Source: Clostridiales bacterium UBA2658
GTDB taxonomy: Bacteria > Bacillota > Clostridia > Oscillospirales > Oscillospiraceae
Length of the DNA stretch: 5,309 bases
Direction of reading: 5' to 3'
Assembly: GCA_002359425.1 (NCBI GenBank)
Contig: DEMY01000082.1
Coordinates: forward strand, 17,440-22,748
Positions 1-4,946 of this stretch are shown here, in pieces (the first letter of the stretch is position 1; each line of letters begins with the position of its first letter). Under the pieces are notes generated by a model. That model did no database searches, had not been told where the DNA came from, and saw nothing but the letters and a program-made list of their open reading frames with translations. A program made the position numbers and the translations under genes.

Positions 1-36
1 CCATGCCCCCGACAGAGGGAAAACAGTTCTTTTCAT
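1..36 (-). CDS. Possible start of a downstream gene (partial, unidentified)
   Basis: An ATG lies three bases after the TGA of the upstream permease, and the frame stays open to the window edge, giving MKRTVFPLSGAW. The close spacing suits another gene of the same operon. The ribosome binding site is weak: the upstream stretch is A-rich with AAGAG but no GGAGG. Twelve codons are too few to name a family, and an open frame this short can occur by chance. It is listed only because of its position. Confidence 0.25.
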   Translation of the reverse strand, partial: MKRTVFPLSGAW

Positions 37-39
37 GGT

Positions 40-777
40 TCAAACGCTCTTTTTCTTTATAATGAAGATATATGTAACACTGAGAAACGCCGCAAGATAT
101 AAAAGCAGTACGAAAATATCGGCAGCATAAAACGCTTCTCCGTAACTAATCTGCCGCAAAGCCTCGCTTGCGCAGCTCAAGGGCAGACAGGATACAAAGG
201 TTTTGAGTCCGTCCGGCAGCTTTTCAAGAGAAAAGAAGGTGTTGCACAAAAAGGTCATGGGCGTTATTACGAAGGTCGAAAAACGCGCCACGTCCGCGTG
301 CGTCTTGGCCAAAATCGCCGCAAGCACACCGAGGGCGGCGAACACCGCGCCGTTTAAAAAGACGATAGCGAAAAACGCCGCGTTCAGATGCATTTCGACA
401 TGAAACAGCAGCGACAAAAGCAGCACCAGCGCCGCGACATAGAGTCCCCGCAGTGCGCCGCCACAGGTTTCCCCGAGAATGTACTGCCAGAGCGGGGTGG
501 GGGAGATCATGATCTGATCGAACGAATGTTCGTAGAGCCTCTGGACATTTAAGGGCGTTGCGACCGAGCCGTAGCCCGTGTTCATGGAGCTAAGAGCAAT
601 GACGCCGGGGATGAGAAACGCGATGTAGGGCCGCCCGTCCGCCCCGGTGCGCTCCCCAAGCCCGAAGCCGAAAGCAACGAGATAGAGCAGCGGGCTGATA
701 ACCGCCGAGGCCGTGATGCGCAGCCACGCATCCCTAAACTCGACCCATTTTTCCCAAAGCGCCGTCTGCATTCCCAT
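40..777 (-). CDS. ABC-2 type transporter permease, NodJ/DrrB-like
   Basis: This is the membrane half of an ABC exporter that should pair with the ATPase encoded just upstream. The chosen start gives 245 residues, a normal size for ABC-2 permeases. Six hydrophobic stretches are visible at about residues 24-41, 52-72, 108-127, 133-157, 166-184 and 218-240, followed by a KKK-containing tail. The amphipathic N-terminus (LWEKWVEFRDAWLRIT) leading into SPLLYLVAFGFGLG, the later FLIPGVIALSSMN, and the FFSLEKLPDG segment before the last helices are typical of the NodJ/DrrB family. The frame is open up to 942, but that extension is Arg/Ser-rich and merely shadows the ATPase coding sequence. The ATG at 777 has AAAGGA seven bases upstream; an ATG at 771 is the alternative. 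The gene overlaps the ATPase gene by 44 bp, suggesting translational coupling. The substrate is unknown; drug, lipid or polysaccharide export are all possible. Confidence 0.9.
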   Translation of the reverse strand: MGMQTALWEKWVEFRDAWLRITASAVISPLLYLVAFGFGLGERTGADGRPYIAFLIPGVIALSSMNTGYGSVATPLNVQRLYEHSFDQIMISPTPLWQYILGETCGGALRGLYVAALVLLLSLLFHVEMHLNAAFFAIVFLNGAVFAALGVLAAILAKTHADVARFSTFVITPMTFLCNTFFSLEKLPDGLKTFVSCLPLSCASEALRQISYGEAFYAADIFVLLLYLAAFLSVTYIFIIKKKSV

Positions 778-1612
778 CCGTGATTCCTTTCCCCGCAAAC
801 GCAATGAATACGTCCTCCAAATTTGTCTCCCGCAGCGTCGCGCGGCAATTGAGCGTTGAGAGATATGCTGCTGCTTCGTTCCGATCTGTAAAGTGCCGCG
901 CCGAGATGCCGCCGTTTTCAAAGCGCTCAACCGTGTAAGCACCCAAAGACGCTATGAGCGCGTCAGGCGGCTGGACCGTTTTAATCCGCCCTTTATCAAT
1001 AAGCGCGACGTTCCTGCTCAGGTATTGGGCCTCCTCAATGTAGTGCGTCGTCAAAAGGACGGTCATGCCTTGCTCGTTCAGACCATACAGCAGCGACCAG
1101 ATCTGGCGGCGTGACATCGGGTCAAGGCCGACCGTCGGCTCGTCCAGTATGAGGTATTTCGGCTCCGTCATAAGCGCGCGGCAGAGCATGAGCTTTCGCT
1201 TCATGCCGCCGGAGAGCTGCCGCGCCGTCTTTTTCCGCGCGTCCGAAAGGCCGCAGAAGGCGAGAAGCTCATCCGCCTTTTCGCGCCGCTTTTCGCGCGG
1301 CATGCCGTAGAGACGACCGTGCTGCTCCAGAATGTCTGCAACTGAAAAGTCGTTTCGCAGCGAGTATTCCTGCGAAAGGACGCTGAGTTTTTGTTTTGTC
1401 GCGCGGTTTTCGCGGGAGGCACGAGCGCCGTCTATCCGCACCTCGCCCTCGTCAGGCAGAAGCAGCGTTGAAATAAGCCCGATAAGCGTTGTCTTGCCCG
1501 CGCCGTTCGGACCGAGGAGCGAGAAAAAGTCCCCGTCCCGGATTGTCAGTTCGACGTTGTCAACGGCTGTTTTGCCGCCGAAGCACTTTGTAAGCCCCGA
1601 AAGTTCAATCAT
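734..1612 (-). CDS. ABC-2 type transporter ATP-binding protein, DrrA/NodI-like
   Basis: This cytoplasmic ATPase should energise the adjacent ABC-2 permease. At 292 residues it has the family's usual size, with all nucleotide-binding motifs intact: Walker A GPNGAGKTT (34-42), Q-loop Gln81, signature LSGGMKRK (133-140), Walker B YLILDE (153-158) with D-loop GLDP (162-165), and switch His190 in TTHYIEEA. The C-terminal ~90 residues include an ETNLEDVFI segment, the usual end of DrrA/CcmA-type exporters (NLEDVFL). The ATG at 1612 was chosen because GGAGG lies four bases upstream and the protein then begins MIELSGLTK, the expected first strand. The frame is open to an ATG at 1681, but that extension is encoded by the terminator hairpins. 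The gene overlaps the permease by 44 bp. There is almost no space for a promoter between the terminator and this start, so expression probably depends on readthrough or attenuation. Confidence 0.93.
   Translation of the reverse strand: MIELSGLTKCFGGKTAVDNVELTIRDGDFFSLLGPNGAGKTTLIGLISTLLLPDEGEVRIDGARASRENRATKQKLSVLSQEYSLRNDFSVADILEQHGRLYGMPREKRREKADELLAFCGLSDARKKTARQLSGGMKRKLMLCRALMTEPKYLILDEPTVGLDPMSRRQIWSLLYGLNEQGMTVLLTTHYIEEAQYLSRNVALIDKGRIKTVQPPDALIASLGAYTVERFENGGISARHFTDRNEAAAYLSTLNCRATLRETNLEDVFIAFAGKGITDGNADGALGKMGRV
785..790 (-). promoter_or_regulatory. Ribosome binding site of the ABC-2 permease
   Basis: AAAGGA lies inside the ATPase coding sequence, seven bases before the ATG at 777. 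It decides the start of the permease, whose frame is open much further upstream. Confidence 0.6.
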
Positions 1613-1616
1613 GGTT

Positions 1617-1621
1617 CCTCC
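1617..1621 (-). promoter_or_regulatory. Ribosome binding site of the ABC ATPase
   Basis: A GGAGG core sits four bases before the ATG at 1612. It favours this start over the in-frame ATG at 1681, which has only a weak AGG upstream. It also lies about 12 bases after the last U-tract of the leader terminator. Confidence 0.75.
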
Positions 1622-1632
1622 AACTATGACCG

Positions 1633-1659
1633 AAAAAAAGCGGGCCTCAAAAAACCCGC
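1633..1659 (-). terminator. Second, overlapping hairpin with U7 tract (attenuator candidate)
   Basis: On the minus strand GCGGG (1659-1655) can pair with CCCGC (1644-1640) across a ten-base loop. Seven T residues follow directly (1639-1633). The 5' arm is the same segment that forms the 3' arm of the stronger hairpin just upstream, so only one can form at a time. It could be a backup terminator or the alternative state of a regulated leader. The stem is only five base pairs but all G-C. Confidence 0.5.
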
Positions 1660-1677
1660 GAAAATAAAATTCGCGGG
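1649..1677 (-). terminator. Rho-independent terminator after the DUF2292 gene and ahead of the ABC exporter
   Basis: On the minus strand CCCGCGAA (1677-1670) pairs perfectly with TTCGCGGG (1662-1655) across a seven-base TTTTATT loop. Six T residues (1654-1649) follow immediately, the classic intrinsic terminator form. Two upstream G residues (1679-1678) could add G-U pairs with the U-tract. It lies about 60 bases after the DUF2292 stop and about 37 bases before the ABC ATPase start, so it ends the first unit and sits in the leader of the second. Confidence 0.85.
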
Positions 1678-1719
1678 CCATCTGAGACCTGCTGTTGTTC
1701 AGTCGGCCAAAATATGAAA

Positions 1720-1739
1720 TTAAGGAAGCACATCCTTAA
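1720..1739. repeat. Short inverted repeat over the DUF2292 stop codon
   Basis: TTAAGGA (1720-1726) and TCCTTAA (1733-1739) form a perfect 7-bp inverted repeat with a six-base spacer. It includes the TAA stop of the small gene. As RNA it would make a weak A-U-rich hairpin; as DNA it could be a small dyad. No function is assigned. Confidence 0.4.
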
Positions 1740-1894
1740 AGCTTCACACTTTTTTTAATTTCCTCTGCGCGGACGGGCTGGCCGTCCGCGACGTAAATGC
1801 TGATCTCGCCGAAGCCGAGCCTGCGGATAAGCTCGATGAGCTTCATCTCGCGCTCTGTCAGAGGGATTGCTTTTGCCTTTTCCTCGGCTGGCAT
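1736..1894 (-). CDS. DUF2292 (YezD-like) small protein
   Basis: This 52-residue protein begins MPAEEKAKAIPLTEREMK and ends IKKSVKL. The pattern is a charged helix (about 14-27, LTEREMKLIELIRR), then LGFGEISIYVADGQPV (about 26-41), then a Lys-rich tail. This matches the DUF2292/YezD family, whose members have a helix followed by a [YF]GxxxIxVxDGxxV strand-turn-strand and end in a charged tail. I recognise the pattern by eye; the molecular function of the family is not known to me. There is no signal peptide or membrane segment, so it should be cytoplasmic. AAAAAGGAA lies 12 bases before the ATG and three bases before an in-frame GTG at 1903, which would add MNA; either start is possible. The gene lies alone between a candidate promoter and a strong terminator, so it is probably its own transcription unit. 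Its coding sequence contains a 9-bp perfect hairpin. Confidence 0.75.
   Translation of the reverse strand: MPAEEKAKAIPLTEREMKLIELIRRLGFGEISIYVADGQPVRAEEIKKSVKL
1768..1790. repeat. 9-bp perfect inverted repeat inside the DUF2292 gene
   Basis: CGCGGACGG (1768-1776) and CCGTCCGCG (1782-1790) flank a five-base loop. In the minus-strand mRNA this would be a very stable G-C hairpin near the 3' end of the coding region. No U-tract follows directly, so it is not a terminator. It falls where the protein reads VADGQPVRA, a conserved-looking turn. Confidence 0.5.
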
Positions 1895-1945
1895 CGCGTT
1901 CACCGTTCCTTTTTGTTCAAATGACTGCCGGATAAAATCATATTT

Positions 1946-1974
1946 ATTCTACAGTTTCCTTTTTCGCTGCACAA
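1946..1974 (-). promoter_or_regulatory. Candidate sigma-A promoter for the DUF2292 gene
   Basis: On the minus strand a -35-like TTGTGC (1974-1969) and a -10-like TAGAAT (1951-1946, five of six consensus bases) are separated by exactly 17 bases. Transcription would start around 1939, leaving a leader of roughly 40 bases. A CCCCGGGG palindrome (1979-1986) lies just upstream of the -35 box. The -35 box is weak (three of six), so confidence is moderate. Confidence 0.5.
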
Positions 1975-2004
1975 GCCTCCCCGGGGGATACAAAACAACA
2001 ATTA

Positions 2005-2039
2005 GGTGTAAAATCATGTACGCGTCAGCGTTTTACACC
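2005..2039 (-). terminator. Terminator-like inverted repeat at the end of the methyltransferase gene
   Basis: GGTGTAAAA and TTTTACACC form a perfect 9-bp inverted repeat around a 17-base loop. The 5' arm on the minus strand covers the last codons of the methyltransferase. A T-rich stretch (TAATTGTTGTTTT) follows. The stem is A-T-rich and the loop long, so this is a weak candidate for the end of the ECF operon. Its position fits, since a new promoter candidate follows downstream. Confidence 0.4.
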
Positions 2040-2609
2040 GACGATCTGAAGCATGTCGTCATTTGAAACAAAGACCGTTACATTGAAAAGCGGCTCCAGA
2101 AGCCTTCGTAATTCCGCATCGGATGGCAGATGGACGGACACCTCGCGGGCCGCGCCCATGTGTCCCTTGTCAATCGTCTCGCGGCTTGATCCATGCGCAA
2201 TCGTGAGCGTGCCACAGGGCTTGAGGGCCGAGGCAAGGTTTTTGACGAGGGCCTCTGGGTTTGGAAAATGCGGAAAGGCATTGTAGACGACGCAGGCATC
2301 ATAGCCAGGTTCAAATGGGTACGTTTCCGCGTCCGCGCAGAGAAAGCGAACCTGCTGGCCGGGAAATTTTCGCTGGGCCTCTCCGAGCATTCTTTCTGAA
2401 ATGTCGAGGCCAACGACACTGCGCACCCCGCGTGCGAGATAATTGGGAATCATAACGCCCGTACCGCAAGCAACGTCCAGCACGTCGTCTCCTGCCTTGA
2501 CACCGGCGTTATCCAGAATGCGCGCGATGGTCTCGTCGTTGTGCGAGCAGTTTTTGTCCCAGATCGGAGCGAGATGATCGAAAAATTCGGTGACTTTTTG
2601 TTTATCCAT
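2025..2609 (-). CDS. Class I SAM-dependent methyltransferase, Methyltransf_11/UbiE-like
   Basis: This 194-residue cytoplasmic protein has a Rossmann-type SAM fold. Visible motifs are motif I VLDVACGTG (43-51), the acidic residue ending strand 2 (Asp69 in VVGLDISERML) that should bind the SAM ribose, and Asp93 in LCADAE near the adenine. A YNAFPHFPNPEAL stretch follows at the post-motif region, then LKPCGTLTIAH. The C-terminal part (SSRETIDKGHM, then LPSDAELRRLLEPLF) should shape the acceptor site. Small soluble enzymes of this type usually methylate small molecules. The start at 2609 has GAGGA (2620-2616) six bases upstream, and the gene begins nine bases after the S-component stop, so the two are almost certainly co-transcribed. 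That suggests, but does not prove, that the enzyme acts on the imported compound or a derivative. No acceptor can be named. Confidence 0.88.
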   Translation of the reverse strand: MDKQKVTEFFDHLAPIWDKNCSHNDETIARILDNAGVKAGDDVLDVACGTGVMIPNYLARGVRSVVGLDISERMLGEAQRKFPGQQVRFLCADAETYPFEPGYDACVVYNAFPHFPNPEALVKNLASALKPCGTLTIAHGSSRETIDKGHMGAAREVSVHLPSDAELRRLLEPLFNVTVFVSNDDMLQIVGVKR

Positions 2610-2618
2610 GCCGCGTCC

Positions 2619-3170
2619 TCAGGCTTCCGCTTCTTCGCACGCCGGGTAGCGCATGGGAATGAGGTTTGCCTTCTCCAGCGCGAAAACAACGCTCGGAATG
2701 AGCGCGAGCTGAATGATGATACCGGGCAGACCCGTTGCAAAATAGCCCGTCGTCCACGCAGCCATGGAGTAGTCGCCGTTTGAGAAGATGGCGGCTTTCG
2801 CAAGACCGCCAACGACGCGGCCCGCTAGCATCGCGCAGATGAGGCTGACGTAGAGATCCGGGTAAAGCTTGCCGGTTTTAAGAGTTTGCATCATAAGGCC
2901 GGAGACGGCACCATATACCGCCAGCTCAACGAGCATCGAGGGCAGGTAGGCCACCGGGGGCATCTGGGTCAGAACGCTTGAGAGTGCCGGACCGGCAAGA
3001 CCGCACAGAAGTCCGAACGGCCACCCGCAGATGAGACCGCACAGAAGCACCGGAATGTGCATCGGGCAGTAGATTGACCCGCCCTGCGGAATCGCGTGGA
3101 ACGCCATCGGCAGCACGACGCAAAGCGCGATGCACACCGCCGTGATGATGGATCTTTTCGTGGTTGACAT
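2619..3170 (-). CDS. ECF transporter substrate-binding (S) membrane protein
   Basis: This 183-residue protein has five to six hydrophobic helices, at about residues 9-27, 37-49, 52-69, 76-95, 104-125 and 143-166. Size and layout fit ECF S components of the PF12822 type. The first helix holds A11-x3-A15, the small-residue AxxxA motif S components use to dock onto EcfT. A PMHIPVLLCGLICG segment (36-49) and the preceding FHAIPQGG are family-like; I recall them from S components of uncertain substrate. It should capture a vitamin-like or other micronutrient at the membrane and deliver it through EcfT-EcfA1-EcfA2, encoded just upstream. GGGAGG (3185-3180) lies nine bases before the ATG. The gene is separated from ecfT by 136 bp containing inverted repeats and is followed after nine bases by a methyltransferase gene. 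The C-terminus is an acidic tail (CEEAEA). Substrate is not assignable from sequence alone. Confidence 0.88.
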   Translation of the reverse strand: MSTTKRSIITAVCIALCVVLPMAFHAIPQGGSIYCPMHIPVLLCGLICGWPFGLLCGLAGPALSSVLTQMPPVAYLPSMLVELAVYGAVSGLMMQTLKTGKLYPDLYVSLICAMLAGRVVGGLAKAAIFSNGDYSMAAWTTGYFATGLPGIIIQLALIPSVVFALEKANLIPMRYPACEEAEA

Positions 3171-3206
3171 AACAATTTTCCTCCCGTAATTTTCTATTTA
3201 TCCTCA

Positions 3207-3220
3207 GGCCCGGACGGGCC
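3207..3220. repeat. Palindrome in the leader of the S-component gene
   Basis: GGCCCGGACGGGCC is a nearly perfect G-C palindrome; as RNA it gives a five-base-pair stem with a four-base loop. It lies 37 bases before the S-component start and is not followed by a U-tract. It could be an mRNA stability or processing hairpin, or an operator. Confidence 0.5.
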
Positions 3221-3257
3221 GGCAGCACAACAATAAATTGTATAAAAACTGCATATA

Positions 3258-3302
3258 CCGTACCTGACCCTGTACGGGACGAACCCCTCGTCCCACCGTA
3301 CA
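3258..3302 (-). repeat. Competing inverted repeats between ecfT and the S gene
   Basis: On the minus strand TGTACGG plus GACGA (3302-3288) can pair with TCGTCCCGTACA (3282-3271 region), a 12-bp stem with a three-base bulge and a short G-rich loop. The CCGTAC part of the second arm (3277-3272) can instead pair with a third copy, GTACGG (3263-3258), across an eight-base loop. The two folds exclude each other. There is no adjacent U-tract, so this does not look like a plain terminator. It lies directly after the ecfT stop. Confidence 0.55.
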
Positions 3303-3306
3303 TCGC

Positions 3307-4098
3307 TCAGAGAAACCGGTATTGTGCGAAGCACAGCGCGCAGGCCGCCGCCAAGGCAGACCAGTCCAGCGGATGAAGCGGCGCGCCCTTTTGCTTTTTA
3401 CGCTTTTTTGACCCGTCGTAGCCACGGGCCTCCATTGCAAGCGAAAGCTCGTCCGCCCTTCGGAATGCCGCCAGAAAGATCGGCACCGCAAGTGGCAGGA
3501 CCGCTCGCGCTTTTTCCGAAAGTTTCCTGCTCTCAAATGTTGCGCCGCGCGCAGTCTGAGCCTTGCGGATGGCTTCCGTTTCCTCAAAAAGCGTCGGAAT
3601 GAACTGAACGGCGACAGACAGAATCATTGCGACCTGCGCCGTCGGCACGCCGAGAAAACGCAGCGGCGAAAAAAGGCTCTCGAACGCGGTAGTCAGGTCC
3701 ATGGGCGAGGTGGTGCAGGTTAGGACATTTGACAAAATGAGCACGATTAAAACATTCAAAACCACCCGTGCGCCCTGTGCGACCCCGGCAGGGGAGGGGC
3801 AGAAGATCCAAAAGCGGAACCAAGCGTCATCAGTTGCGTAAAAGCAGGCGTTCATGAGGAAGATTACCGCAAAAAACGGCAGCATTCCAACCGTGTCACC
3901 GAGCGCCGTTTTGAGCGGCAGCTTCGATAAAACAACTATCAGCGCCGTGACCGCCAGCGCCGCGAGGTACCCAATCGGGTTCCGCGCGCCGACGACGGCG
4001 GCGAGCAGAACGAAGAATGAAACGAGCTTCACGCGCGGGTCTATCCGGTGCAAAAGGGAAGTGCCGGGCTGAAACATCCCTGTCGGCAGTCTCGTCAT
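3307..4098 (-). CDS. ecfT: ECF transporter transmembrane protein EcfT
   Basis: This is the T component, the scaffold that couples the two ATPases to the S component. It has 263 residues, normal for the family. The N-terminus carries the typical SLLHRIDPRVKL motif (14-25). Hydrophobic helices follow at about 26-38, 41-58, 69-87, 112-127 and 152-168, with one more near the C-terminus (247-258). The cytoplasmic part holds both coupling motifs: Ala183-Arg184-Gly185 in AQTARGA and Ala224-Arg225-Gly226 in AMEARGY, which insert into the ATPase grooves. A basic KKRKKQK patch (231-237) lies just after the second. The ATG overlaps the ecfA2 stop as ATGA, so translation is coupled; the Shine-Dalgarno is weak (GGAA). 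An S gene follows after a gap with hairpins. Confidence 0.95.
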   Translation of the reverse strand: MTRLPTGMFQPGTSLLHRIDPRVKLVSFFVLLAAVVGARNPIGYLAALAVTALIVVLSKLPLKTALGDTVGMLPFFAVIFLMNACFYATDDAWFRFWIFCPSPAGVAQGARVVLNVLIVLILSNVLTCTTSPMDLTTAFESLFSPLRFLGVPTAQVAMILSVAVQFIPTLFEETEAIRKAQTARGATFESRKLSEKARAVLPLAVPIFLAAFRRADELSLAMEARGYDGSKKRKKQKGAPLHPLDWSALAAACALCFAQYRFL

Positions 4099-4946
4099 TT
4101 CCGTGTCGCCGCCCTTTCCGAAAGCGCTTCGATGAGCGCATCGTATTTTGTGACCGGCCCAATGTCGCGGCCGCGCTCCCGTAAAATCCCGGCAAGCGCC
4201 GCAGTCTGGCAGACGCCGAGACTATTTTCCCGCAGGACGTTCGCGTCCGCAAAAACGTCCTGTGCCGGGCCGTCCAGAACAATTTCGCCGTCCCTGAGCG
4301 CGACAATGCGTTTTGCATGCTCCGCGAGCGCATCCGCGTTGTGGGAGATCATCAAAATTGTCGTTCCATCCGCGTTGAGCCGGTCGAGAAGCGCCAGAAA
4401 TTCCTTGCGCCCCAGCGGGTCCAGCCCCGCAACGGGTTCGTCCAAAATGAGCAGCTTCGGCGAGGCTGCGAGCACGCCCGCGATGGCAACGCGCCGCTTT
4501 TCTCCGCCGGAGAGGCCAAGCGGGGAAAGCGCGCGCACCTTCTCAAAATCGAAGCCTACAAGCTCCAGCGCCTTTTTCACGTGCGCGGCGGTCTCGTCTT
4601 TGGGCCGTCCAAAGCGGCGCAGAGAAAAGCCCACGTCGCGCTCGACCGTCGTTTCAAAAAGCTGATATTCCGGGTATTGGAACACGACCCCGACTTTTTG
4701 ACGCAGCTCCGCGCGGTCGTAATTCCTCGCGTTGATGTTCTTTCTGTCCACGAGCACACGCCCTGTGCTTGGCGTGACAAGGCCCGCAATCAGTGCGATA
4801 AGCGTTGACTTGCCGCAGCCCGTGCGGCCCATGAAACCAACAAATTCGCCGTCTTCAATATGTAAGCAGATATCCCGTAGGGCCGTCGTTTCAAAAGACG
4901 TTCCCTTTGCGTAGACGCAGGATAGATTTTCTACATCAACCGGCAT
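4095..4946 (-). CDS. ecfA2: ECF transporter ATP-binding protein EcfA2
   Basis: This is one of the two ATPases of the ECF module. It has 283 residues with Walker A GRTGCGKST (40-48), Q-loop Gln90 followed by YPEYQLFE (91-98, the Q-helix characteristic of EcfA proteins), signature LSGGEKRR (145-152), Walker B LLILDE (165-170), D-loop GLDP (174-177) and switch His202. EcfA2 rather than EcfA1 is supported by the GxTGxGKST Walker A, the DEPVAGLDP form and the second position in an A1-A2-T order. The C-terminal domain (about 215-283) should dimerise with EcfA1. The start at 4946 lies within the last codons of ecfA1 (16-bp overlap) with GGAGG (4955-4951) four bases upstream, and the stop overlaps ecfT by four bases. 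Tight coupling fits equal amounts of A1, A2 and T. Confidence 0.95.
   Translation of the reverse strand: MPVDVENLSCVYAKGTSFETTALRDICLHIEDGEFVGFMGRTGCGKSTLIALIAGLVTPSTGRVLVDRKNINARNYDRAELRQKVGVVFQYPEYQLFETTVERDVGFSLRRFGRPKDETAAHVKKALELVGFDFEKVRALSPLGLSGGEKRRVAIAGVLAASPKLLILDEPVAGLDPLGRKEFLALLDRLNADGTTILMISHNADALAEHAKRIVALRDGEIVLDGPAQDVFADANVLRENSLGVCQTAALAGILRERGRDIGPVTKYDALIEALSERAATRK

Noticed and set aside
778..942. N-terminal extension of the permease frame to an ATG at 942
   Set aside because: The extra 55 residues are Arg/Ser-rich with no ABC-2 permease character and lie opposite conserved-frame ATPase coding; the ATG at 777 has a good ribosome binding site.
1979..1986. CCCCGGGG palindrome upstream of the DUF2292 promoter as an operator
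   Set aside because: Eight G-C bases are too short and simple to call an operator without a known regulator or conserved copies.
1797..2066. Plus-strand open frame of 89 codons across the intergenic region
   Set aside because: It runs antisense to the DUF2292 gene and the methyltransferase end, has low-complexity Ser/Phe content, and no clear ribosome binding site.
3171..3306. Known vitamin riboswitch in the ecfT/S gap
   Set aside because: I found no recognisable TPP, FMN, cobalamin or other conserved riboswitch core, and the gap is short for the larger classes.
4048..4808. Long plus-strand open frames of about 205 and 163 codons
   Set aside because: They lie antisense to ecfA2 and are Ser/Arg-rich with no recognisable domain, as expected for shadows of a G+C-rich gene.
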